The notes below the pieces were generated by a model. That model ran no database searches and had not been told where the DNA came from. It was given only the letters and a program-made list of their open reading frames with translations. Positions 21,730-32,086 of a DNA stretch of 64,000 bases are shown here, piece after piece. The stretch covers positions 174,831-238,830 of the forward strand of contig NC_018255.1 in NCBI RefSeq assembly GCF_000227135.1. The letters run 5' to 3'. A program made the position numbers and the translations under genes. This DNA comes from Leishmania donovani. Taxonomy: Eukaryota > Euglenozoa > Kinetoplastea > Trypanosomatida > Trypanosomatidae. Position 1 is the stretch's first letter. The number at the start of each line of letters is the position of its first letter.

Positions 21730-21734
21730 CTGCT
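21730..21734 (-). promoter_or_regulatory. Predicted trans-splice acceptors abutting the S26 start codon
   Basis: A minus-strand pyrimidine tract (about 21744-21772) leads to CTCGAGCAG directly before ATG. Either AG gives a templated 5' UTR of 3 or 0 nt. No other AG lies between the tract and these two. Confidence 0.6.
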
Positions 21735-23301
21735 CGAGGGGGCCGGAAGCGGAGAAAAAGAAAGAGGACCTCTTCCTTGATTGGTTATTTCTGTTCAAGT
21801 GTGCGCACATATTCGGGTATATGTATGTGTGTTTGTGTGTTGATGCGTCACCCAAGACAAGGGAAGAGGGCAGCGAGTACAGGAAGCAGATGCAATGTGC
21901 AGCGAGTGGAGCCGTGAAAAGAGCGAGAACAAGCAGGGCCAGTGCTCGCGTCCGCGCAACCGATTTGGGAATAGGACGCTCGCACATCCGCGTACACCGA
22001 GCGTGTGTTACTCGTGAAACGCGCGAGTGCATCCTTCACCGTCGAGTACATGGTGGGGGACGGCACGAGTGCGGATAGCGAGAAGGAGCGTGTCGGGAAA
22101 CAAATTCAGCTAGGGTAAAGGCCACTGGTCATGTGTTGTGCGGCTCCCTTCCCCCAAACAAGCACATCTGTGTAGACACCGACCCCAGGTTCCGGTGACT
22201 CGCCGCTTTTTTGTTGCTTTTCTCGTCTTCAATAAGCGTCACCGCCACCCGCACGTCAACGCAAAAAAAAAAATGTTCCTAGCCTGTATGTCAACGAACA
22301 ACGCGCAGGAGATGCACGGTCGAGGGAGCGCATATCAGCACACAGCAGGACACGTGGAGAGCCGATAAGGCGAGGGATGGGTTGGCCGTAGTGCGCAGGC
22401 AATATGGGAGGTACTAGGAAAAGGAGTGTGCACCTGTTAGCAGTCACTGATGACCCCTGAGTGCTCGCATGCGTCTCGCTTATCCAGCTCGCCACTCTCG
22501 GCATTCCATCCTCGCCACTTCATATTCACTTCGTCCTGTCACGTGAACCTTGCTCACTATGCGTCCTGTGTAGGCCCCTTCATACCCCTCCCCTCTCCTC
22601 CGGCATCGCATATGGTGCTCCGTGACGACCTCAAACAAAATAGAAAAAAAAAAGAATCCTGCACCCTTCAGCATTCAGGTGCGTGCGTGCGCGTACGTGT
22701 GCGGAGAGCGACCGCCCTTGTCCTCCTTTCTTCCCTTGTCACCACGTGTTCCCAAATCAAGAGAAAGGAGACAAGGACCAACGACGCCAGAAGGCATACT
22801 CGCATCACTTCTCCTCGAAGCACACGCGCGGGGAAGCGGCCTTTAATGCACTCCGCACCGATCGACACGCAAAAGGAGAAGAAGAGAGGAGGGAAGGACG
22901 CAGGTGATGCAGCGGGGAGAAGAACGGCAAAACACGAAAATAAAATGGAAATGCAGACGGGAAGAACGAGAACACAAAGGCATCATAAGTCCACGTACAC
23001 CGAGAGACACACGCGCACACCAAAGAGAACTTGTCAGGACTTAAAACGGAGAACGCCACAGCATCTTCACTCCTCACAGGAAAAGCGCGCTTACACACAC
23101 AAGCGAACACGGTGGCGCTGTCGGTCGTCTAGCGTATGCAAACAGACGAAAGAAAAGGCGTGAAACGTCCAGCGTGACGCACGAGCTGGCCGAGAAGGGC
23201 GTGCGACATTTTTCGATGCGCCCCCGCTAAGGAGAGAGCACATGGTCGCAAAAGTCACAGATGCCGCAGAAGTGCCTGCTTGCCGCGACATCCACGGCTC
23301 T
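21735..23301. other. Intergenic region between S26 and RAD51
   Basis: 1.6 kb, mainly the RAD51 3' UTR. I see no supported gene. The stretch at about 22080-22620 lacks the usual CA/GA microsatellites and looks compositionally more even than other gaps. The part near 22900-23160 is again CA- and GA-rich on the plus strand. Confidence 0.6.
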
Positions 23302-24432
23302 TCAATCCCGAGCGTCACCAACGCCATCATCGTAGATGCCAAAGATCGCCTCAGCCTCGGCCAGGCACGGAGAGTCGTACACCTTGATGATGCGCTGCTC
23401 GCCGCGACCCTTGCGCAGGCTAAGCCGCGTCGTCGAGGCGTGTGCCATAATGTGGCCTCCAATCGGCTTCTTAGAGTCCGCCTGGAACATCTGCGCGGAG
23501 CCGTCCACGTTGGCAACTACTTGGTTCGTCACAACCACTGCCACTCCGTACTCCTCGGCGAGGTTGTGCAGCGAGCGCAAGAATTTGCCGAGGTGCATCT
23601 GCCGCGCCGCGAGCTCGTTGCGGCCGCTGTAGTCTGTGCGGTAGAGAGCGGTTGCAGAGTCTACGACGATGAGCGCGAAGCGGTTCTCGGCCATCATGGC
23701 AGACGCCTGCAGCAGCAGCTGCTGCTGGTGATCCGTGTTGAAGGCACGCGCACACGCCACATTAGCGAGCACATCCTCCGGGTCCAGCTTGTACCGCTCC
23801 GCAACGGCAACGAGGCGCTCCGGGCGAAAGGTGCCTTCGGTGTCGATATAGAGCGCCATGCCCTCCGCGCCACCCTGAGAGATGGGCAGCTGGCACGTCA
23901 CGCACAGCGTATGGCAGAGCTGTGTCTTGCCCGTGCGGAACTCTCCGAAGAGCTCCGTGATGCTCCCAGTTTCGATGCCGCCGCCGAGTAGCTTGTCCAC
24001 CTCACGGCTTCCCGTGGTGACCATAATGATCTCCTTGCGCGCCTCGTGGTAGGCGACCGCGGAAGTGAACCCCATCGGCACCAGCTTGGCGCACTCCGCC
24101 ATAATTTTCTCGGCCTTGTTCTCGCTGATCCCCTTCACTGCCAGGATGGCCTTCTTCGGAGCGTAGGCCGCCGACTCGACCGTGTAAAAGCCGCACTCCA
24201 TGAGCTTCTTGATATCCGAGCTCGCCACGCCGTAGTTCTCCAAGATCTGGATAACGCGAAAGCCACTTGCGTTCGGCTCAGCCATGTCAGTGCTCTGCTG
24301 CTGCTGCTGCCGAGGCTCCTGCTCTTCATTCTGGAGGGCCTCCTGCGGCTGGCTCTCCACAACCTCAACCTCTTCAGAGGGCCGCGCCGACGGACGACCA
24401 CGGCGACCCTTGGCCTTAGAACGGGTCTGCAT
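23302..24432 (-). CDS. RAD51: RAD51 recombinase
   Basis: 376 residues. An N-terminal low-complexity extension (1-50) contains a basic RRGRPSARP patch and five consecutive Gln (42-46). The helix-hairpin-helix DNA-binding domain is at about 60-120. The RecA core has Walker A GEFRTGKT at 163-170, the family motif LYIDTEGTFRPERL from 194, and Walker B LIVVDSATALYR at about 254-265. VTNQVVANVDG and GGHIMAHASTTRL follow in the DNA-binding L2 region. RAD51 forms ATP-dependent filaments on single-stranded DNA and performs strand exchange in homologous recombination, which in Leishmania also drives repeat-mediated gene amplification. All catalytic motifs are intact. An alternative start at Met50 (24285) would remove the Gln-rich extension; see the finding on splice signals. 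Confidence 0.96.
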   Translation of the reverse strand: MQTRSKAKGRRGRPSARPSEEVEVVESQPQEALQNEEQEPRQQQQQSTDMAEPNASGFRVIQILENYGVASSDIKKLMECGFYTVESAAYAPKKAILAVKGISENKAEKIMAECAKLVPMGFTSAVAYHEARKEIIMVTTGSREVDKLLGGGIETGSITELFGEFRTGKTQLCHTLCVTCQLPISQGGAEGMALYIDTEGTFRPERLVAVAERYKLDPEDVLANVACARAFNTDHQQQLLLQASAMMAENRFALIVVDSATALYRTDYSGRNELAARQMHLGKFLRSLHNLAEEYGVAVVVTNQVVANVDGSAQMFQADSKKPIGGHIMAHASTTRLSLRKGRGEQRIIKVYDSPCLAEAEAIFGIYDDGVGDARD

Positions 24433-27400
24433 TTCGGGCAGAGAACGAAAAAGAAGGTTCTAGTGCCGGCGTAAGACCCGGCGCGAGTGCTGCGCAGCAG
24501 ACAGCAGTCGAATGCCGGGCGAGGTAAAAAGGCGTCTGTGTGGCACTCAATAAAAAAAGGGCGGAGGAGACGCTAGTGCAGTACGGTGCCAGCGCAAGTC
24601 GAGGAGAAGGTAGGAGCAGCGATCAGCCAGCAGTGCCCGCAGTAGAATCGCAGAGCACAGTGCGCAAGCCGAGACACACGCACAGATACCAAAAAAAAAC
24701 GAAAAAGGCGGTTCCGTGGCAACAGCCGCCTGGGTGGGCAAGAGCGTGAAATGCCGAGGATACACGAAGGAAGAGGAGGCGAAGGGGCGCGAACGGGCTG
24801 ATGGCAGTCAGGCGTGCAGCACAGCGTCGATGTGCAGTTATGCGTCAAGAGGGTGCGGGTGGGGGTGGGGTATGTCAGTCATAGAGCAAGCGAGAGAAGA
24901 GGGGTGAGTGAATGGCAAGAGGGTGGGTCGGTAGAAGGGCAGTCGGCAGTGAAGCAGAGTATGTAGATGCCGATATGAGTGTGCGCGTGAGTGTGCGTGC
25001 GTCAGGACAAGGCGTGATCACTGTGCGTTGACGAGAAAGCTGGGTGTGTCTGAGTGCGTGAGCTTGAGCTGCGGTTTGGATGGGGCGCAGAGATGGGCGC
25101 AATCGTGAGCACAGCTGAAGATGACGTGACTGAGTTGCCTTGCGCACTCTCGCCACCTCTTCTCGTTTCCTTTGTTTGCTGTTGTTCTTTTTTTTTGGGG
25201 GGGGTCGGCGTTCCTGCTGAATGAGTGGGAAGAGATTTTCTCTGAGAAGTGCATCTAGTGTGTAATGTGTTCCTCTGCGCCCCGTCGATAGACCGCGCTT
25301 CGTCTGGGCTACAGTTGCGGGGGCGGCGGTAGTTGCTGCTTTATTTACGTCCTCCGTATAAGTACACGTTGAGTGGTGGACGACGTATGCCCTCGAGGAA
25401 AAGAAGGTGGCGGTGTGGGCCCCGCTCCGCAACGGGCCTTGATATCGAAAAGACAGCCTCTGTGTTTTGGCTGAAGTGCGATCGGCGCGCGAGGTGTGTC
25501 GCACAAGTAGTCGCAAGTTTGAGTTCAGTTGAAATTTTCTATTCTTTCTTTGTGTGTGCGTGTTAAACAGGAAGTGCGACGAGTGCCGTGTTGCCTGAAG
25601 CGAGAATTGACTAGTGAGTGTTCGTGACCGACCGCACGGATGAAAAAGAGGTACCGCTATGCTGCGGCAAGGTGAGGAGGCGGAGTTTGGCGAAGGCGCT
25701 AATGAGTAGAGCACGGAAAGTATGCCCAAGGGGAGAGAGTCGCGGGCGGCCACTCAGAGCGCCACCCTTACCACCCGCCTCCACACACACGTCCAGCAAT
25801 CATAGGACACAAGAATGGTACGTCGACACATAGCTTGGATTCACCGCTTACGCAGCAGTCCCATAGCCCAGGCCACTCGAGTTGGTTTGAGTCCGCTCGA
25901 TGACATATAGAGGATGCAATGCCTGTCTCGTCGGCGAGTGGCCGCACTTTATCTCCGCGTTGGTTGGTGTGTATTCGTTTGTTTCACTGCTCGTGACCGC
26001 CGTCGTTCAGTGAATGCGCAAACACCGCGAAGCCAGAGTCAACACGGCCCTCCGCACGTCCCTCCTTGAATCACCGCTGCCACCCCACCCTCTCCACACG
26101 GATGGCGCATGGTCAGGCAGCGCAGCAGTGAGAAGAAACGCGGTCCGAGCTGAAGAGAACGGAGTGCGAGGAAGACGCAAGCGTGATGCGGATGGCCAAG
26201 GGGTAGACGCATACCGCACACGCAACAGAAGATGATACGCGGCAATAGTGCCGCGCACCAACAGATGGAAGAAAACGAGTGTGGAATGATGTCAGTCGCC
26301 GCACAAGTGCATTCTCACTATTTGCGCAGCTTTTCCCTTCGACCATGACGAACAACTTGCGACGACCCGTCGCTCGGTGCCACGGCCACCTCTCGCGACG
26401 TGCTGCGATCTTTTCCGCTCTCCGTCTCTTTCCCTTACTCCCTCGATGTGTAAGTGCGTGTGTGTCTGTGTGACTCACCGTCTTTCTCTCTGCACGCGTC
26501 CAAACAGAAAAGGGGGTGAAGCGAGTAGAGAAGTCTGTCAAAGTACAGTACAACACTTCCTCGTCTGCATTGCTGCTGCTGTTGTTGGTCCGACACGCCT
26601 TTTTCGCTCGTGTGAATCGAGGTGTGTAACGGGCACCAACGAGAGGGGGTGCGGGATCGAGAGACGCATCCTTCTCGCGAATACTAATTCCTTTTCTTCT
26701 GCGCTGTAGAGGAGCACACGTCGCATCACTGAAAGCGCGCAAGAGTGCAATCACGCGCGCCGAACATAGTTCGAAAAGTAAGTGAGCATTACAGGGAGGG
26801 AGGGAAGGGTAAGTTGTAGAGTTGTGTACGCTAACCCCCTGGAAGGTGAGGGGGTGGGGGTGGAGAGAGAGACATACAGACACCCGCATGCATGTCCATC
26901 CCCTGCACACAGAAGCGGAGGAGTGCACACCCAGAAGAAAAAACGTAAGGGCGAAACAAGAGAAGAAGGCTTCGTTACTTTTTGGCATGGATGGTGAGTA
27001 TGTGACATGTAGGCGCTTACGTGTACGCACATGCGATGTTAACAGGGGAACAAGGAGAATAAAAGGAAAGCCATGCCCATGGGAAAGCGACACGAAAACG
27101 GGAGAGCTCGGAGCAGCAGGGCTAGCGGTGGCGGCGCTGAAGAAAAGGCACCACGGAAAACGTCATTCAGGCCTTTGGTCGGCAGCGTCGCATGCTTCTC
27201 ATCCCGGAAATGGCACCCAGCATCCTCCGCATTTTCTCTCCCTCCTCAGCCGCTTTTATTGCCTGAATGAGACCTCCAAGTGCCGAAGCAGTCCTGCATC
27301 CCCCTTCGATGTAAAATGTTCTCAAAATCGTGGCGCCGACTCTTTCTTCATCGCTACTTTGTCTGTCCGCATTGCCTCGTCCCGCGTGTGGCGATAGTGC

Positions 27401-29488
27401 CCTCCGTTACCGCCACCTCCCCACCCCTCCCCGTCCTCCCTGTGCTAACTGCGCCCCCTTCTTCATGCGTCTCCGCGCAGCTGCCAATGGAAAGGGCACC
27501 AGGCAGAAGAGACGGCTGCAGGTCATTGTGTAAACATAAAAGACAGCCAGGGAGGTAAGGGGGTGGCAGTGCCCACGCTACAAGCCGCATGCCTGAAGAT
27601 CGCATACCCGGCACAACGAAGGAGTACGGAGACCCAACGAAAAAGGGCAAGACGAACATGACAAGAGCTCAAATACAGGCACACAAGCGCCAGAAAGACA
27701 ACCAGCGGGGCACAGATGCGGCAAGCGTGAACTTCACCGCAGGCAACACATAGGAAGAGCGTTAACATGGACGACCAACGTCCGAAGATACACACAGCGG
27801 CTTCCCTCTGATACGTGAAAGCCCCGAATACAACCGCGGAAGTACGCGGGCGGCACAAGAAAAAAAGGCGAGCAGAGGCCAGCTGTTTTGCTTGTGTAAT
27901 GGGCTTGAGCAGATCCTCCTCGACGGCGATAGGGAAGGGGATAGTACAGGCAAGGTGCCTCTGGGGGTCACACCAAAACGAAGAAATGGTACAGGGCAGT
28001 GGGAGGAGGGGAGGGGGGCAACAAGATGGGAAAGAGCGCCTTGCCATGAGAAAGCAACGACAAAAACGTCAAAACAAGGAGGTATCAATGCAGCAGAGGT
28101 GACCAGCTGTGCGTATCACAACAGCTTGAGGCTTGTATGGTGCTGTTGCTCTTGTCAAGCTGCTAGGCGCCTCGAATGGCATGGGTGAGGTGGAGAGCGA
28201 AACTGCTGATCATGTGACGAGGAAGCTATGGAGGGGTGGACAGATAAGACCCACACAAAAAGCGGCAGCGACAGCAAACACTGCGTAATTTTTTCTTCTG
28301 TGGTCAATGGCAGGTATGATCTGCATCGGCTCTGAGACTGCAGCTCCGTTTTTCCCCTTTCGTTGCTGCTCAGGTGCCTATAAACCGTGTCGCTGCCAAA
28401 AAAAAAAAATGTGCTGGCATACGTGCGTGCGCGGTGGCGGAGCTGCGCGTAGAGGCACACATGCAACTTCGACTCGGAGAGGAGGAGATCAGAAAAAAAA
28501 GTGCGCGCGCTGTCTCCCGTTTGCTTTTTTTCCTTACGTTTAGTACAGTTCTCGCGTGTAGGGTTGCACACATGAACGGCGACTACGAGCACTGCCTTTC
28601 CTCGCCTCATCGCCTGGTTGTGTCGCTCTTTTCACTTCGCGCCCTGCAACGCCCAAAGCAGCCGAGGCACGGAAGGTCGCGCGCCGAGCGCTGGCAACGA
28701 AGAACAGCAAGAGGGCGAAACGCGAAGCGAAAGAAAAAAAAAGAGCGTGGCGGAAAAGAAAAAGGCGGACGGCAACCGATGAAGAGGGAGCGGAGACAGT
28801 GTGGTCACTGCATTGATGAGGGTGGGCGTGAACTTGTTTGGGTAGAGTGGACGCGTGATATGAATGGCAGTCGAGTTCGCTATGCGTGCGCGGTGAAGCC
28901 CTGTATGAGAGGTGGCAAAACGAAAAGGCGAGGAAGGGCAGGGGTGAAAGTGGAGAACGCTGCAGGTAGCGTCAGAGATGCGGCTGGGGAGCTGGGGCGT
29001 ATCAGACGGGACAGAAAAGGAAGCGGCGTCATGCCCGCTCGCAGCAGCCGCGAGGCAGCTCAAAATGTCACTCTGTATACAGAAAGGACACACACGGAGG
29101 ATATGCGCTGTGGGTTTGCTTGTTTGGCTTGGTGTCACTGTTGCTATGGTGGCGCTCTACCACGAGCTGGCGTGCGCGCAAAGAGCGCGTGTAGGAGCTT
29201 CGCACAGTTGCGTGTGCGGTCCACACCCACCCCTTCACTTGGACGACCCCGTCCGGACAGTGAAGTGATCGGGGGAAGAGTGGAGTCACAACAGACAGAT
29301 GCAGAGGGAGCTCCGCAAAGGAGATGCAGTGGATGGCACGCAAGTACTCATGGAGAGGTGAAAACGAGTGAAACCAAAACAGCCAACAACAGCAAATAAA
29401 TATATGAGAGACCCACTTCAAAGGCAGAGCGGAGGCCGCTCATGCATCGCGCCTTTCCGCAACAGAAACGCTCACGTACGCGGCAACG
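24433..29488. other. Five-kilobase gap between RAD51 and the RING-like gene
   Basis: I find no convincing gene in 5.1 kb. At the left end is the RAD51 5' UTR region, with a pyrimidine tract at about 24441-24457. The rest would formally be the 3' UTR of the RING-like gene. Blocks at about 25260-26260 and 26750-27520 have mixed composition without long microsatellites, unlike the GA/CA-rich gaps elsewhere. Open frames of 150-330 codons have no ATG or no coding-like composition. A 174-codon ATG frame at 27523-28047 is the least unlikely, but hand-counted third positions are only about 60% G or C. Confidence 0.5.
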
Positions 29489-29713
29489 CTACCGCCTCAC
29501 ATGCGTGAGACCAGCGTAGAGCTGGCCACATGTCTTGCATTTTCCGCCCGAGGCACACTTCATGGCGCATTGCTTGCAGAAACAGGGGTGATGGCACGAG
29601 TTTGTTTCGAACTCGATCGCCTTCTGGTGGCACTTCATGCACATCGCCTCCACCGGCTCCTGAAGGAAGCCGCTCCCGGAGGACGCGGAGGACGGCGAAG
29701 CAGAGGCAGGCAT
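29489..29713 (-). CDS. Small RING-like zinc-binding protein
   Basis: 74 residues from the first ATG; the open frame continues nine codons upstream to a TTG that I did not use. The first 20 residues are Ser/Pro/Ala-rich. Nearly all the rest is a cysteine/histidine cluster: C25-x2-C28, C40-H-H-x-C44-x-C46-x2-C49, C53, and C59-x2-C62. The order C-x2-C, C-H-x2-C-x-C-x2-C, C-x2-C resembles the C3HC4 RING of the MUL1/IAP type, which binds two zinc ions and recruits ubiquitin-conjugating enzymes. The domain is shorter than usual between the last pairs and there is no other domain. It might be a minimal E3 ligase or an unrelated zinc ribbon. Composition and motif density make it a real gene. Confidence 0.75.
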   Translation of the reverse strand: MPASASPSSASSGSGFLQEPVEAMCMKCHQKAIEFETNSCHHPCFCKQCAMKCASGGKCKTCGQLYAGLTHVRR

Positions 29714-30897
29714 CGTTGGAAAGCGATTTGGTAAAGTCAACGTGAGGCACAGATGGTGCGTCTCTGGGTTTTTATGTGTATCACCAGTGTCTCTCGCACT
29801 CCCTCCTCAGCAACCGGTGTTCTGCCTCGCGGCTTTGTGTGGTGTCGGCGGACGAAAACGGACGCTTGACTACAGCATGTGGCTTCTGTGTATGTATGGT
29901 CAATGGGAGTCGAAGCGGTCGGCGCGACGCAGCATCAGCAGAAAGGAAATAGGGAAGGCCAATGGAAAGCCGTCGCGGCCCTTGATACAGGAAGCAAACG
30001 CAGCACACACCATCAAGTGAAGCAAGCACACGTGCGTGTGAGTTAATGAGTGGGTGCGTGGGCGCGTGGTGTTGGAACAGAGGAAGCACAGGTGCAGGAG
30101 TCCAGTGGCAATGGCCAGGCGAGCAGAAGAATGTTGGGGGGGGGGGGAAGGTAAAGAGAACGGCAGCGACGGAGACGTGAGACGGCGCAGACTCTGTGCC
30201 GCTTTCTCTCTCTTCCACCGGCGCGCATACGTCCGCCTCCAGAGAGTAGAGACCTCTTTTGGCCACCCTGTAAGTCTCTCTGAAGTGAGGTGCAAGGCTC
30301 GCGGAGGGGAAGAAACAGCGTGCCACATGAAGGTGCACGCCGATTCACCGAAGTTGCACTCGCTCCTTTCACGTATTCGCTCTTTGCTGTCCATGGAGTA
30401 CCTGTGTGTCTGTGTCTGTACGTGTATGCATGTCGGGGGGAGGAAGGGCTCGCGACTCACTAGCAAAAGTTCGCGGCGGAATGGGGGTTAGAAGCGAAGA
30501 ACAGCCGACAGGCAGGCGCCGAAAAGTAACAACATCAGCCCCATACACGAGCACACGCACACACAAGGCATAGGAGCGAGGGATGGGGACGGAGGGCCAG
30601 ATGGGGCACCAAAGACACAGAGAGAAAGAGAGCGAGCGACACACACGTTACGCAAGCAGAGGAGTGCAACTCAGCAGTAACAGCAGAAGGAGAGAAGAAA
30701 GGAAGACGCACGTAGAAGTCGCCATACATGCAACGAATATGCGTTTGGAGGCATACAACCCGACGTGCACAGGCACGCACACGAAACGTACATGGGTCAA
30801 TGAGCCTCCCTGACGCAACACTCACCTTTTCCTCCATATCGACAATGAAGCGACGCTAATAGCGACTGACGCGCTGTAGTGGTTTGCAGAATGCGTG
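29714..30897. other. Intergenic region upstream of the RING-like gene
   Basis: 1.2 kb that holds the RING-like 5' region and, if the 117-residue candidate is real, that gene's 3' UTR. There is a G12 run at 30136-30147. I see no further gene. Confidence 0.55.
30136..30147. repeat. Poly-G run of 12
   Basis: Uninterrupted G12 on the plus strand in the gap upstream of the RING-like gene. Confidence 0.9.
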
Positions 30898-31251
30898 TTA
30901 CCGCTTACAGACCCCGACACGCCTGGTGCAAGCCGCATCCCTTATAGCAAACTGAATGGTGGCATGTTGCCGTCTTGCGCTGGACTCTCTTCTGCACTTG
31001 GCGCACATAGACACAAGCGGTTGGAGCAAATCACTTGCGTACGAAGCCCGGATTATCTGACGGGATTCGGCAGAGTTCGTCGACGGGGCTTCCCTCTTCT
31101 TACCGCCCGCGTAAGGCGACGCAGACGACGGGGCCGAGGAGATGACAGAAAAGCTACGGCTACGGCTACTCGAGCTGAAGGAAAACGGCGGAACTGCGAG
31201 AACGCCGGCGTAGAAGGCGCCGTACGTGGTGATTTGAAGCAGTAGGCTCAT
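30898..31251 (-). CDS. Candidate 117-residue protein with hydrophobic N-terminus, function unknown
   Basis: 117 residues from an ATG. The N-terminus MSLLLQITTYGAFYAGVLAV is hydrophobic, about one membrane segment or signal anchor. A Ser-rich stretch and a basic, Cys-containing second half (MCAKCRRESS) follow. The gene prediction rests on three observations. An AG at 31255-31256 lies 3 nt before the ATG. An AG-free pyrimidine-rich stretch of about 45 nt precedes it. About 70% of codons end in G or C in the first half by hand count, falling to about 60% in the second. It fits between the VPS37-like and RING-like genes. I recognise no family. The weaker second half leaves room for a sequencing frameshift or for a chance frame. 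Confidence 0.42.
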   Translation of the reverse strand: MSLLLQITTYGAFYAGVLAVPPFSFSSSSRSRSFSVISSAPSSASPYAGGKKREAPSTNSAESRQIIRASYASDLLQPLVSMCAKCRRESSARRQHATIQFAIRDAACTRRVGVCKR

Positions 31252-31254
31252 GCA

Positions 31255-31256
31255 CT
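31255..31256 (-). promoter_or_regulatory. Predicted trans-splice acceptor 3 nt before the 117-residue candidate
   Basis: A minus-strand run of C/T with few purines (31257-31300) contains no AG until CCCCCAG, which is followed by TGC and ATG. The arrangement mirrors RAD50. Confidence 0.45.
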
Positions 31257-32086
31257 GGGGGTTGCGGCGAGTAAAGGCGGAGATGGGGGTGATGGAGTTT
31301 TTGTCAGTGAATCTTCTCACTCTCTGTGCTTTTGCTCTCGTCGTTAGCGTGTGCCGGTAAGTGTAAGTGTCCGTGCACTGACACACAGACAAAGACACAC
31401 GAGAGTAAAGGGAGGGAGAGAGGGAAAGAGAGAAGGGACGCATTTGTACAGGGGAGGGTAAGTGACAGAGAGAGAGCGATAAAGGATGCACGCGGACGCC
31501 GTTGCGCCGTACACCCATGTGAAAGAGACTTTGGCGGAGAACATACACACACACGTGTGCACCCATCCCCCCCCCCTCCGGGCTTTACGACTACCACGAC
31601 GTAGGTTTAGAAGAAGAGGAGGGCATGGCATGGCAGTGCGTGTCCATGCTCACCCTACAAGAGCCACCACCGATGACGACACCCTTTGCTCCACCCCTTC
31701 CGGTCACAAAAGCAGAAAGCCAGAGAGAGGCCCCGGATGTGTACGTGGAGAACAGAAAGAAGGAGGTGCCAGTGAAGAGAGTCGCTCGCGAGCGACGCCC
31801 CCCCCCTCCCTCCCAGCATACAAACACATATGCGCGCGCGTGTGTGGGAGTCTTGGCATGATTGCTGAGTCCTTGTTCGGGTAGTAGGGCACAAATCGAG
31901 AAGCGAAACCGCCAAGACACAAGAGAAAACGAAAAACAAGGCAAAGGCAGCGCACAAGCACGCACGGCATACACGGAGAGTGAATATGGGGGGAGAGACG
32001 GAGGAAAAACAGAAGTAAGCGAGTGGTGTTGAATGGCTGCGCCGTACAGAACTGTGCGCTCACACTCAAGCTCATTCGATTGTGCA
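31257..32086. other. Intergenic region downstream of the VPS37-like gene
   Basis: 0.8 kb comprising the 3' UTR of the VPS37-like gene and the pyrimidine tract of the candidate next to it. The plus strand has GA and CA tracts and a C-run near 31568-31577. No gene seen. Confidence 0.6.

Noticed and set aside
24875..25753. 292-codon minus-strand open frame upstream of RAD51
   Set aside because: Opens with GTG and contains no ATG at all, so it cannot be a normal gene here.
26113..27093. 326-codon minus-strand open frame in the 5-kb gap
   Set aside because: Starts at GTG, composition looks random and low-complexity; no motif.
27523..28047. 174-codon ATG frame, Cys-rich, in the 5-kb gap
   Set aside because: A T-rich tract precedes it but no AG lies between tract and ATG; hand-counted third positions are only about 60% G or C. 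Kept as unlikely rather than impossible.
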